Below are positions 8,607 through 16,481 of a stretch of DNA of 64,000 nt, in pieces. The position numbers were made by a program, and so were the translations under genes. Each line of letters opens with the position of its first letter. Position 1 is the first letter of the stretch. A model generated the notes under the pieces. That model worked only from the letters and a program-made list of their open reading frames with translations, ran no database searches and was not told the DNA's origin. Source of the stretch: RAM1 sp041905405 (GTDB lineage Bacteria > Pseudomonadota > Gammaproteobacteria > Burkholderiales > Burkholderiaceae_C); assembly GCA_041905405.1 (NCBI GenBank), contig JAYRLC010000003.1, positions 1-64,000 of the forward strand, given 5' to 3'.

Positions 8607-8743
8607 GGTTGTTCTTCTCCGTGTGGCCAGTCTAAGCGGCGAAACAAACCGAAATAAAGCGAAACCGCGCCGTGATGCTCTGCGGGTGTTGCGCCGGCAC
8701 CATGAAGTCCTTGTCAACCCAACCTCTCTCAAGGAGTTTTCAC

Positions 8744-9223
8744 ATGCGACCCTGGATCAAACGAACCCTTTTCGGCCTGTTCGGCGCCACCATCGTGGTG
8801 GGCGGCGCGACCGCGCTGACCGGCTGCGGCCACCGCGACGGGCACCACGGCTGGAACGCCAGTGCCGAGGACCAGGCCAGGTTCCGCGGCAAGATGATCG
8901 ACCGCGTGGCCGGCAAGCTGGACCTCAACGCCGAGCAGAAAACCAAACTGGGCGTGCTGGCCGACAAGCTGCAGGAGCAGCGCACGGCCCTCAAGGGCAA
9001 GACGGTGAACCCGCGCGCCGAGGTCGAGGCCCTGGTGGCCGGCGACAAGTTCGACCGCGCGCGCGCCCAGGCGCTGGTGGCCGAGAAGACCGCCGCCATC
9101 ACGGGCAAGAGCCCTGAGGTGATTGCCGCTGCCGGCGACTTCTACGACAGCCTGACGCCGGCCCAGCAGACCAAGGTCCGCGAGTTCATGCAAAAGCGCG
9201 GCGGCTGGTGGAACAGATCGTGA
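8744..9223 (+). CDS. Spy/CpxP-like periplasmic chaperone
   Basis: A 159-residue protein whose N-terminus MRPWIKRTLFGLFG and ALTGC (Cys28) look like a lipoprotein signal, followed by a His-rich stretch GHRDGHHGWN and a helical body. LNAEQKTKLGVLADKL and LTPAQQTKVREFMQ are LTxxQ-type motifs of the Spy/CpxP family, which binds unfolded envelope proteins and damps a partner sensor kinase. ATG at 8744 has AAGGAG upstream. It lies 32 bases before a response regulator and its kinase, so the three probably form one envelope-stress or metal-stress operon. The His-rich N-terminus may bind metal (inference). Confidence 0.8.
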   Translation: MRPWIKRTLFGLFGATIVVGGATALTGCGHRDGHHGWNASAEDQARFRGKMIDRVAGKLDLNAEQKTKLGVLADKLQEQRTALKGKTVNPRAEVEALVAGDKFDRARAQALVAEKTAAITGKSPEVIAAAGDFYDSLTPAQQTKVREFMQKRGGWWNRS

Positions 9224-9255
9224 TCCCGCACGGGCGCTGAGCCACAATCGCCGGC

Positions 9256-9954
9256 ATGACGACGCGCATCCTGCTGATCGACGACGACGCCGGCCTGGGC
9301 GAGCCCCTGGCCGCGTATTTCGCGCGGTACGAGATGCAGCTGACCCAGGCCGTGCGGCCCAGCGCGGGCCTGGCGCTGCTGCGCCAGCAGCAGCGCAGCG
9401 GTGGCTATGACGCAGCGATCCTGGACGTGATGCTGCCCGAGATGGACGGCTTCGAGCTGTGCCGCACCATCCGGCGCGAAAGCGACATCCCCATCGTCAT
9501 GCTCACCGCGCGCGGCGAAGTCATGGACCGCGTCGTGGGCCTGGAGCTGGGCGCCGACGACTACCTGCCCAAGCCGTTCGAGCCGCGCGAGCTGGTGGCC
9601 CGCATCCAGACGGTGCTGCGCCGGCGGCGGCCCGCCGCACCCGCGGGCCGGTTCGTGTTCGATGGCCTAGTGATCGACCCGGCCACGCGCACCGCGCAAC
9701 GCCAGGGGGCGCCGCTGGAGCTGACCAGCACCGAGTTCGACCTGCTGCTGATGCTGGCGCGCGAGCCAGGCAAGGTGTTCAGCCGCGACGACATCCTGAA
9801 CCACCTGCGCGGCCACGAGGCCGAGCTGTACACGCGCGCCGTGGACATCGTGGTGAGCCGGTTGCGCAAGAAGCTGGAGCCGCTGGACGCCATCAAGACG
9901 CTGCGCAACGCCGGCTACGCGCTGGCCCTGCGGCCGCCCACGGGGGCTGCATGA
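9256..9954 (+). CDS. OmpR/CpxR-family response regulator
   Basis: DNA-binding response regulator of 232 residues. The receiver domain (1-120) has the acidic pair LLIDDDAG, the phospho-acceptor Asp57 in ILDVMLPEMDG, the Thr in MLTARGE and the Lys in DYLPKPFEPREL. The C-terminal winged helix of the OmpR type (about 140-228) includes LTSTEFDLLLMLA, GKVFSRDDIL and DIVVSRLRKKLE. It overlaps the kinase start in ATGA, as in two-component operons. The Spy-like gene upstream makes a CpxR-like envelope-stress role likely, though an RstA-like role cannot be excluded. Confidence 0.92.
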   Translation: MTTRILLIDDDAGLGEPLAAYFARYEMQLTQAVRPSAGLALLRQQQRSGGYDAAILDVMLPEMDGFELCRTIRRESDIPIVMLTARGEVMDRVVGLELGADDYLPKPFEPRELVARIQTVLRRRRPAAPAGRFVFDGLVIDPATRTAQRQGAPLELTSTEFDLLLMLAREPGKVFSRDDILNHLRGHEAELYTRAVDIVVSRLRKKLEPLDAIKTLRNAGYALALRPPTGAA

Positions 9955-11276
9955 GGCCGCATGACCGCTGGCACCACCGGGTGCGCCATTCGCTCAAGCG
10001 GCGCCTGGTGGCGCTGTTCGTGTTGCTCGCGCTGGCCATGAGCGGCGCGTTCCTGTTCGGCATGCAAAAGGCGCTGAGCGGAGGCTGGCGCGACGCCGCG
10101 CGGCCGCTGCTGGCCGACTACGTGGACCGCGTGGCCGCCGAGATCGGCTCGCCGCCCAATGTGGAGCGCGCGCAGGCGTTGGCGCGGCGCCTGCCGGTGA
10201 CGGTGCGCATCAGTGGCCCGCAGGTCAACTGGCGCAGCCACGCCGACGATGAAGATCAACATGGCCGGCAGGGCGGCTGGATGGATGACGGCCACGGCGA
10301 CCGCGGCGGCGACGGCCTGCTCACGCGCGTCACGGCCGACGGGCACCGCATCGACTTCGGGCTGGCGCTCAAGCCCTGGCGCGACCGGCCGCGCTTCATT
10401 GGCTGGGCCACGCTGGCCACGCTGCTGCTGCTGACCTGGGGGGCGTATGCCTATGTGCGGCGCCTGCTGCGGCCGCTGGACGATATTGGCGCGGGGGCGC
10501 GGCGTTTTGGCTCGGGCGACTTTGCCCAGCCCATCCCCGTGCGACGGCGTGACGAGCTGGGCGACCTGGCCGCGGGCGTGAACGCCATGGCGGCCAGCAT
10601 CCACCAGATGCTGGAGGCCAAGCGCGCGCTGCTGCTGGCCATCAGCCACGAGCTGCGCAGCCCCATCACGCGGGCGCGGCTGAACACCGAGCTGCTGGCG
10701 GAAGAGGGCGACACCGGCACACGTCGCGCGGCATTGCTGCGCGACCTGCAGGAAATGGCGGACCTGGTCAGTGACCTGCTGGAAGGCGAGCGCCTGGGCG
10801 CGGGGCACAGCGCGCTGCACCGTGAGCCCACCGATCCCGCCACGCTGGCGCGCGAGGTGGTGGATGCGCTGGCGCAGACGCATCCGGGCCGCGCGGTCGA
10901 GCTGGACCTGCAGGACGGCCTGGCCCCCATGGCGCTGGACCGCACGCGTATGCGCCTGCTGCTGCGCAACCTGCTGGACAACGCGCTGCGCCACAGCGCC
11001 GCGTCATCGCAGCCACCGGTGCTGCGCGTGCGGGCGCAGGACGGGCGCGTTGCATTCACCGTGCGTGACCACGGCGAAGGCGTGGGTGACGAGGCGCTGG
11101 CGCAGCTGGGTGAACCGTTTTACCGCCCGGACAGTTCACGCGAGCGGACCAAAGGCGGCGTGGGGCTGGGCCTGTACCTGTGCCGGCTGGCGGCGCAGGC
11201 GCATGGGGGCACGTTTGGCGTGCGCAATGCCGAGGGTGGCGGGCTGGAAGTCAGCGTGACCTTGCCCGCCGGTTGA
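9951..11276 (+). CDS. Sensor histidine kinase, CpxA-like
   Basis: Sensor kinase of 441 residues: a first membrane helix near residues 18-40, a periplasmic domain of about 110 residues, a second helix near 148-165 and a HAMP domain. The HisKA domain has phospho-acceptor His233 in SHELRSPITR, and the ATPase domain has the N box NLLDNALRH and G boxes DHGEGVG and GGVGLGLYL. The periplasmic part carries a His/Asp-rich loop (SHADDEDQHGRQGGW and DDGHGDRGGDG), which could bind a cation. The ATG overlaps the regulator stop. Sequence homology to a different gene begins 7 bases after its own stop, marking an old junction. Confidence 0.92.
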   Translation: MRPHDRWHHRVRHSLKRRLVALFVLLALAMSGAFLFGMQKALSGGWRDAARPLLADYVDRVAAEIGSPPNVERAQALARRLPVTVRISGPQVNWRSHADDEDQHGRQGGWMDDGHGDRGGDGLLTRVTADGHRIDFGLALKPWRDRPRFIGWATLATLLLLTWGAYAYVRRLLRPLDDIGAGARRFGSGDFAQPIPVRRRDELGDLAAGVNAMAASIHQMLEAKRALLLAISHELRSPITRARLNTELLAEEGDTGTRRAALLRDLQEMADLVSDLLEGERLGAGHSALHREPTDPATLAREVVDALAQTHPGRAVELDLQDGLAPMALDRTRMRLLLRNLLDNALRHSAASSQPPVLRVRAQDGRVAFTVRDHGEGVGDEALAQLGEPFYRPDSSRERTKGGVGLGLYLCRLAAQAHGGTFGVRNAEGGGLEVSVTLPAG

Positions 11277-11282
11277 TACGCG

Positions 11283-11904
11283 ATATGCAGCCGGCTCGAG
11301 AATCACTACGTACAGAAGGATTTCTGGACGCGCTCCATCGGCTTTACCATCACCACAGCCGGGCAGCTCAACAAGGCACATGTGCAGTTTCTGGCGTCGC
11401 GCCTTGTTGCCCTGGCTCGCGCGGCCAAACGCCTGCCGCTGGACAACGCCAACAGCCCCGCCGAACCGTCGCTGAGCGAGGCCGACCGGGCTGATATGGA
11501 GGTCTTTCTGGGCCACATGCTGGGCATGCTGCCGGTGCTGGGTCTGCATGCGTTCGAACAGCCCACCCGACTGCAAACGGCGCAGGCAGCGGATCCCTCT
11601 GACCATGTGGACACGCTCACACCCACGGCAGCTGCGCTTGACAGGCCGCTGACCTGCCGGGGCAAAGGTGTCGAAGCGACAGGCTTTGAAGCGAGCCAGG
11701 GCTTCGTGGTTCTGGCGGGCTCGCAGGCTGTGATCGCAACGACCCCGTCCATCCAGGCTTTCGCGAGCGGTATCCGGCTGCGACAGGACTTGATCGTCAA
11801 CGGCGTTCTGTTGCGTGAAGGTGATGCATACCGGTTCTCGCAGGATTTCGTTTTTAGTTCGCCGCACGCTGAAAGAACTCCAGGCCGCAGAGGCTGGAGT
11901 TTGA
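11283..11904 (+). pseudogene. Truncated GIY-YIG/DUF4357 nuclease remnant
   Basis: Reading from 11283 gives ICSRLENHYVQKDFW and then TAGQLNKAHVQFLASRLV, which matches the middle of GIY-YIG proteins with a C-terminal DUF4357 domain. EADRADMEVFLGHMLGMLP and a DUF4357-like part (GFVVLAGSQA, DFVFSSP) follow. The N-terminal GIY-YIG catalytic domain is missing and there is no start codon or ribosome site. Near 11862 the frame shifts: in the next frame the sequence continues RTLKELQAAEAGV and stops at 11904, as expected for the end of DUF4357 after a small deletion. Such proteins often lie with restriction systems. The gene is judged dead. Confidence 0.65.
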
Positions 11905-11941
11905 GTGATCGTGGGTGGCTTGCCTTTATCGGAAAACTTCA

Positions 11942-11980
11942 TTACATTCAATATTCGCGATTCACGAATATTGAATGTAA
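11942..11980. promoter_or_regulatory. 16-bp inverted repeat, probable autoregulatory operator
   Basis: TTACATTCAATATTCG at 11942-11957 and its exact reverse complement at 11965-11980 flank a 7-base spacer. The right arm ends one base before the ATG at 11981. It is AT-rich in a GC-rich region and has no Shine-Dalgarno sequence, so the mRNA may be leaderless or start inside the palindrome. AbiE-type antitoxins with an N-terminal winged helix are known to repress their own promoter by binding inverted repeats; that the downstream product binds here is inference. Confidence 0.65.
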
Positions 11981-12640
11981 ATGCAACTCAAACCCCAAGA
12001 CTTCCTGGTAGCCCTCAAGCTGGCGGCCTGGGGCGAGCAGCGCTGGACGTATGCGCGTCTGGCGCACGAGCTGGGTATCAGCGTGTCCGAGTCGCACGCA
12101 TGCATCAAGCGCGGGTTGCAGGCGGGGTTGCTGGTTGACACGGCCTTGCTGGCTCTGCCGCCCGAGCCTGCGCCGGGTGTGCACGAAGCGGTGGCGGTGT
12201 ATCGCGTGCAGGCCAGACCGCGCCGCGCCAAGGCGGCTCTGGCCACAAACGCCGACAACCCGGCTCGCGTCAATAGTCGCAATCTGGCCGAGTTTGCCGT
12301 GCATGGCGCCAAATATGCGTTCCCTGCTGCCAGGCTGCCCGTTGCCGTCGGGGTCCCGACGAGCCACAGCGCACCAGCCTTCGCGGGGGTGTTTGCCCCG
12401 GGTTCGGACGATTGGGTGTGGCCGCACCCGAACGGCACGGTGCGCGGGCAGGGGGTGGAGCCGCTGCACCCCAGCGTGCCCTTTGCGGCCATGCAAGATG
12501 CCAGGCTCTACGAAATGCTGGCCTTGTTCGATGCCTTGCGTGTTGGCCGTGCGCGTGAGCGCGGCATGGCGCTCACGCGCTTGCCGCTGATGATCTACCC
12601 CGACGGTCCCAAGCCCGCAGAAAGGCCCATGCATGGCTAA
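11981..12640 (+). CDS. Winged-helix protein, AbiEi-like putative antitoxin
   Basis: A 219-residue protein with an N-terminal winged-helix DNA-binding region (TYARLAHELGISVSESHACI, about residues 23-42). The conserved C-terminal part reads AKYAFPAARLPVAVGVPTSH, then VWPHPNGTVRGQGVEPLHPS and RLYEMLALFDALRVGRARER. It overlaps the next gene, a nucleotidyltransferase-like protein, by 8 bases. The pair resembles AbiEi/AbiEii (type IV toxin-antitoxin) modules in layout, but the sequence is not close to classical AbiEi, so the assignment rests on architecture. ATG at 11981 follows a 16-bp palindrome directly. It could equally be a plain transcription factor of the pair. Confidence 0.65.
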   Translation: MQLKPQDFLVALKLAAWGEQRWTYARLAHELGISVSESHACIKRGLQAGLLVDTALLALPPEPAPGVHEAVAVYRVQARPRRAKAALATNADNPARVNSRNLAEFAVHGAKYAFPAARLPVAVGVPTSHSAPAFAGVFAPGSDDWVWPHPNGTVRGQGVEPLHPSVPFAAMQDARLYEMLALFDALRVGRARERGMALTRLPLMIYPDGPKPAERPMHG

Positions 12641-13313
12641 CCCGAATATTGAATTGCTGACGGCCATTGCCAACGCAATGGGTGCCCTGCGGGACCAGGT
12701 GGTGTTTGTGGGCGGGTGCGCAACCGGGTTACTGATCACAAAGCCTTTGGTAGCGGATGCCCGGGCCACAGAGGACGTGGGTGCCATTGTGGAAGTGGCT
12801 TCATTGGTGGGCTACCACGCACTGGCTGGGCAGCTCGTGGATCAAGGCTTCAAGCAAACCATGGCCGACAACACGCCGCCTTTCCGTTGGTATTGGCAAG
12901 GCATGCAGCTGGACCTTGTACCTGTCGACGAAAAGGTGCTGGGTTTTGCCAACCGCTGGTACAAGGCAGGGTTTGACGCAGCTGTCACCGCCACCTTGCC
13001 TTCGGGTTTGCAGCTCAGGCATCTGTCGGCACCGTACTTCATGGCGACCAAGCTGGAGGCCTTCAATGACCGAGGCAACAATGACGTTTACCTGAGCCAC
13101 GATCTGGAAGATGTCATCACCGTCGTGGACGGCCGCGAAGAGTTGGTCAACGAGCTGGCCGCTGCACCAGCAGATGTCCGCGACTTTGTCTCAAAGACCC
13201 TGCGCGGCATTTTGCAACGGACAGACTTCATCAACGCGCTACCCGGCATCGTTTCACAAAGCACGCGCACAGGCCTGGTGCTGCAGCGCTTCACCCAGAT
13301 GTCGGAGCTATAG
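12633..13313 (+). CDS. Nucleotidyltransferase-like protein, AbiEii-like putative toxin
   Basis: A 226-residue protein with the nucleotidyltransferase-fold signature VVFVGGCATGLL (Gly27-Gly28) and, 20 residues on, RATEDVGAIVEV. In active enzymes of the fold this second block is a D-x-D pair; here Asp48 is present but residue 50 is Gly (codon GGT, one base from GAT). Catalysis by the usual two-metal mechanism is therefore doubtful. Later parts include LDLVPVDEKVLGFANRW and ATKLEAFNDRGNNDVYLSHDLEDV, typical of bacterial AbiEii-like and DUF-type nucleotidyltransferases. It overlaps the winged-helix gene by 8 bases. It may be an inactivated toxin. Confidence 0.65.
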   Translation: MANPNIELLTAIANAMGALRDQVVFVGGCATGLLITKPLVADARATEDVGAIVEVASLVGYHALAGQLVDQGFKQTMADNTPPFRWYWQGMQLDLVPVDEKVLGFANRWYKAGFDAAVTATLPSGLQLRHLSAPYFMATKLEAFNDRGNNDVYLSHDLEDVITVVDGREELVNELAAAPADVRDFVSKTLRGILQRTDFINALPGIVSQSTRTGLVLQRFTQMSEL

Positions 13314-13394
13314 AGCAACATCGACACCTCCACCCACACCCTGGTCCAGAAGCTCTGGAACTACGGCGACGAGCGCGCCCAGGCGCCTTGCTGA
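13314..13394 (+). pseudogene. Possible 5' fragment of a type I methylase gene (hsdM-like)
   Basis: Directly after the preceding stop, in the same frame, the sequence reads SNIDTSTHTLVQKLWNYGDE and stops at 13394. TLVQKLWNY is characteristic of the extreme N-terminus of type I restriction methylases (usually ...LVxKLWNYCNVLRDDG). Homology is lost after about 18 residues. It has no ribosome site. The match is short, so the call is tentative; it fits the other decayed defence genes just upstream. Nothing else is recognised between here and the next gene at 13507. Confidence 0.35.
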
Positions 13395-13506
13395 TCGCGG
13401 CCGACCTGGGCGCCGAAGTGCAGGACGGCACAGCTTGAGCCTGCTGACACACTGCTGACCCTCAAACCGCGTACGCTGCTGGCTCCACCAACCCAAGGAG
13501 ATCCTC

Positions 13507-13863
13507 ATGAACACGCAGGAAGTCGCCAACGCCTTCACCGCCCTGTGCAAGGCCGGAAAGTTTGACGAAGCCGGCCAGCAATTCTGGGCCGACAACGTCG
13601 TGTCGATCGAGGCCATGGACGGCGAGGGCGCACGCGCGGAGGGCCGCAAGGCCGTCGAAGCCAAGGGCGAGTGGTGGTACGCCAACCACGAGATCCACAG
13701 CGTCAAGGTCGAGGGGCCCCACGTCAACGGCGACCAGTTCATCGTGCGGTTCACGCTGGACGTCACCCCCAAGGGCGGCCAGCGCATGGGCATGGACGAG
13801 ATGGGTGTCTACACCGTGCAGGACGGAAAGGTGACTGAAGAGCGTTTCTTCTACGGCAGCTGA
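13507..13863 (+). CDS. SnoaL-like / NTF2-fold protein
   Basis: A 118-residue protein of the SnoaL-like NTF2 superfamily: MNTQEVANAFTALCKAGKFD at the N-terminus, AEGRKAVEAKGEWWYANHEI in the middle and a C-terminal strand pair ending YTVQDGKVTEERFFYGS. Proteins of this size and fold range from small isomerases to stress-linked orphan proteins, and no catalytic residue set can be assigned. The start is supported by AAGGAGATC just upstream. It is separated from the defence remnants by about 110 bases and is convergent with the MscS gene 10 bases downstream. Confidence 0.8.
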   Translation: MNTQEVANAFTALCKAGKFDEAGQQFWADNVVSIEAMDGEGARAEGRKAVEAKGEWWYANHEIHSVKVEGPHVNGDQFIVRFTLDVTPKGGQRMGMDEMGVYTVQDGKVTEERFFYGS

Positions 13864-13873
13864 ATGGAGCGGG

Positions 13874-15466
13874 TCACCCGTTCCACCGCTCCCGCGGCAC
13901 CACCACTGCCTGCGGGGGCTGCTCCATGAAGTGCGGCGACATGATCTGCACCCCCGCGTCGTTGAAGCTGTCCTGGATGTTCTGGTGCAGCTCGCTCAGG
14001 CGCAGCAGGCGTTCCAGCGGCTTGTCCAGGTAAACGTACAGCTCGTATTCCACATAAAAGTCGCCCAGCGCGCGCTGCAGCACAAAGGGTTCGGGCGTCT
14101 GGCGCAGGCCGCTGGTGGCGCGCGCGGCCGCCAGCAGCAGCGCGTGCACCTGGCGCCACGGGGCGTCGTAGCCGATGGTGAGTTTGGTCGCCATCATGGT
14201 GCCCTGGGTGTCCGACAGGCGTGAGTAGTTGCGTATCGGGTTGCCCACCAGCACGGCGTTGGGGATGGTGATTTCCTCGTTGCGCATGGTCTTGAGCTTG
14301 GTGGCCAGCGTGCCCACCTCCTGCACCACGCCCTCAACCGCGTCGCCGTCGCGGCCGACCACCACATGGTCGCCCAGACGCAGCGCGCGTGAATACACCA
14401 GCACCAGCCCGCTCATGAGCTGGTTGACCACGCCGGACGAGCCCAGCGTGACCATGGCGCCCAGCAGCACCGATACGCCCTTGAACACGTCGCTGCTGGA
14501 CCCTGGCAGGTAGGGATAGGCCGCCACCAGCGCCAGCGCCCAGATACCCAGCGCCACCAGGCGCCGCGTGGCGGCGGCTGTCTCGGGGTGCAGGAAACTG
14601 ACCGACACGCTGCGCCGTGACACCGCGCGGAACATGGCGTTGGACGCCTCTACCGCCGCCTGCGCCAGCAGCAGGATCACACCCACCACCACCAGCCCGG
14701 GGATCGCGCGCACCAGGCTTTCGCCCAGCGAGGTGACAGTCTGCAGGAACAGGCCGCCCAGCCGTTCGCCTACTGCGCGTGTGCCGGGGAAGGCGAGCAG
14801 CACTGATGTGGTCCAGAAATAGACCAGCGCCGCGCTGATGAACAGCGCCGCCAGCTGCACGAACCGCGACAGCAGGCCCTGCGCATACTGCATGAGCGTG
14901 CGCGCCGGCGCGGATGCCGTGCCCTGGCCGGGCTCGGTGGCATCGGTGTCCAGCCGGTCCGCCAGTGCTTTGTCCAGCACGCCCGCCAGTCGCCACACGG
15001 CCCACAGCAGCAGGGCCAGCAGCAATGTCTCCAGCAGGCTCACGCCCAGCGCGCGCAGCAGCACGGGCCATTGCCGTTGCTCGGCCTCGGCTTTCAGCGC
15101 GGCGCTCAGGCGGGCATGGATGGTGCGGGCGGCGTGGTCCAGCGATTCGTGGGCGCCGGGCTCGATGTCGGCTTCGGTCAGCGTGAACAGCAGCACGTCG
15201 CCCTGGCGGAAGGCCACGCCACGCTGGCGTTCCAGTGTCACGGGTACCAGTTCCACCACCGGCGGCAGTTCGCGGGCGCGGGCTTCGTCCAGGCGGGTCT
15301 GGGCGCGGGCCAGGCGGCCGGCCGGGTCGGCGCCGTTATAACTGGCGCGAAAGGTGGCAATAGGCTGGTGGGCGACTTCCAGCACGGCTTCAGGTGCTGT
15401 CGGCTCCGCGGGGGCCGCCTGCAGCGCGCAGCAGGCCAGCAGCAGGGCCAGGGCAATGATTCTCAT
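13874..15466 (-). CDS. MscS-family mechanosensitive channel protein
   Basis: About 530 residues: a signal peptide (MRIIALALLLACCALQAAPA), a periplasmic N-terminal region with a helical heptad-like stretch, several membrane helices, then the MscS pore and beta domain. The core reads VLLGAMVTLGSSGVVNQLMSG, followed by RLGDHVVVGRDGDAVEGVVQEVG and the MRNEEITIPNAVLVGNPIRNYS block. The C-terminal domain with YVYLDKPLERLLRLSELHQ follows. It gates under membrane tension to release solutes on osmotic downshift. ATG at 15466 is chosen for the signal peptide; the frame is open further into the neighbouring permease but that part is not coding. Confidence 0.88.
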   Translation of the reverse strand: MRIIALALLLACCALQAAPAEPTAPEAVLEVAHQPIATFRASYNGADPAGRLARAQTRLDEARARELPPVVELVPVTLERQRGVAFRQGDVLLFTLTEADIEPGAHESLDHAARTIHARLSAALKAEAEQRQWPVLLRALGVSLLETLLLALLLWAVWRLAGVLDKALADRLDTDATEPGQGTASAPARTLMQYAQGLLSRFVQLAALFISAALVYFWTTSVLLAFPGTRAVGERLGGLFLQTVTSLGESLVRAIPGLVVVGVILLLAQAAVEASNAMFRAVSRRSVSVSFLHPETAAATRRLVALGIWALALVAAYPYLPGSSSDVFKGVSVLLGAMVTLGSSGVVNQLMSGLVLVYSRALRLGDHVVVGRDGDAVEGVVQEVGTLATKLKTMRNEEITIPNAVLVGNPIRNYSRLSDTQGTMMATKLTIGYDAPWRQVHALLLAAARATSGLRQTPEPFVLQRALGDFYVEYELYVYLDKPLERLLRLSELHQNIQDSFNDAGVQIMSPHFMEQPPQAVVVPRERWNG

Positions 15467-15498
15467 GCGGGAATCATAGAGGTGGGCCCATGCCGCGC

Positions 15499-16407
15499 CT
15501 AGTCTGGCGCGGCGTCCAACGCGGCGCGGCTGCGCCCGCGTTCTCCATGCACCACATACAGCCCCGCGCCCACCAGCAACGCGATGCCTGCCCACGCCAG
15601 CGCATTGGGCACGTCGCCCCACACGGTCCAGCCCAGCACGAGCGCGAACAGCAGCCCGGTGTAGCGAAAGGGCGCGATCACGCTCATCTCGCCGGCGCGC
15701 ATGCCGGTGATGACCAGGTAGTAGCCCGCGCTCAGGAACATGGCCGCCGCAGCCAGCAACAGCAGCTGGCGCGCCGTGGGCGTCTGCCAGCCCTGCAGCG
15801 CCGTGAGCCCCGCGGCCATCAGCAGTACCGCCAGCGCCGTGGCCAGCGTGATCAGGATGGACGGCGTGCGGGAGTCGATGGTGCGCGTGCTCAGGTCGCG
15901 CGCCGCGTGAAACAGCGTGCCCACCAGGCACAGCAGGGCATAGGCGTTGAAGCCTGCGGCGCTGGGCTGAACGATCAGCAGCACGCCCGCAAAGCCCGCC
16001 GCAACCGCCAGCCAGCGCCCGGCGCCCACGCCCTCGCGCAGCGCGATCACTGCGAACAGCGTGATGAACAGCGGCGTGGCCATGTTGATGGCCGTGGCGT
16101 TGCCGATCGGCAGATGGAACAGCGACGTGAGGTAGGTGAAGGTGCCCAGGGCATCCAGGCCCGAGCGCAGCAGCACGCGCGGCTGCGCCATCGCGCGCAG
16201 GCCCGCCGTGTTCAGCACACCCATGGCGCGCGCGACCGCCAGCAGCAGCAACGCCGCGAAGACGGCGCGGATGAAGATGAGCTGGGGGCCGGGCAGGCTC
16301 TGGCTCACGTACTTCACCAGCGAATCGTTGGTGACGAAGCTGGCCATGGCCAGCGACACGGCGGCAATGCCGCGGCGGTTGGCGGCGCTTTCGGGGGACG
16401 GGTTCAC
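15499..16407 (-). CDS. EamA/DMT-family permease
   Basis: Inner-membrane protein of 302 residues with two EamA repeats and about ten membrane helices, of the drug/metabolite transporter superfamily. Typical elements are FIRAVFAALLLLAVARA after helix 2, SLFHLPIGNATAINMATPLF at the repeat end, and in the second repeat APFRYTGLLFALVLGWTVWG. The substrate is not predictable; relatives export amino acids or metabolites. It is transcribed toward the MscS gene with a 32-base gap, so the two may be cotranscribed. Confidence 0.88.
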   Translation of the reverse strand: MNPSPESAANRRGIAAVSLAMASFVTNDSLVKYVSQSLPGPQLIFIRAVFAALLLLAVARAMGVLNTAGLRAMAQPRVLLRSGLDALGTFTYLTSLFHLPIGNATAINMATPLFITLFAVIALREGVGAGRWLAVAAGFAGVLLIVQPSAAGFNAYALLCLVGTLFHAARDLSTRTIDSRTPSILITLATALAVLLMAAGLTALQGWQTPTARQLLLLAAAAMFLSAGYYLVITGMRAGEMSVIAPFRYTGLLFALVLGWTVWGDVPNALAWAGIALLVGAGLYVVHGERGRSRAALDAAPD

Positions 16408-16481
16408 CGGGCGATGTTAAGCGGCCACGGGGCTTGCTAAACGCGGCTTGCTATAGTCCCGCGGCACTTTGGGGAAACGCC

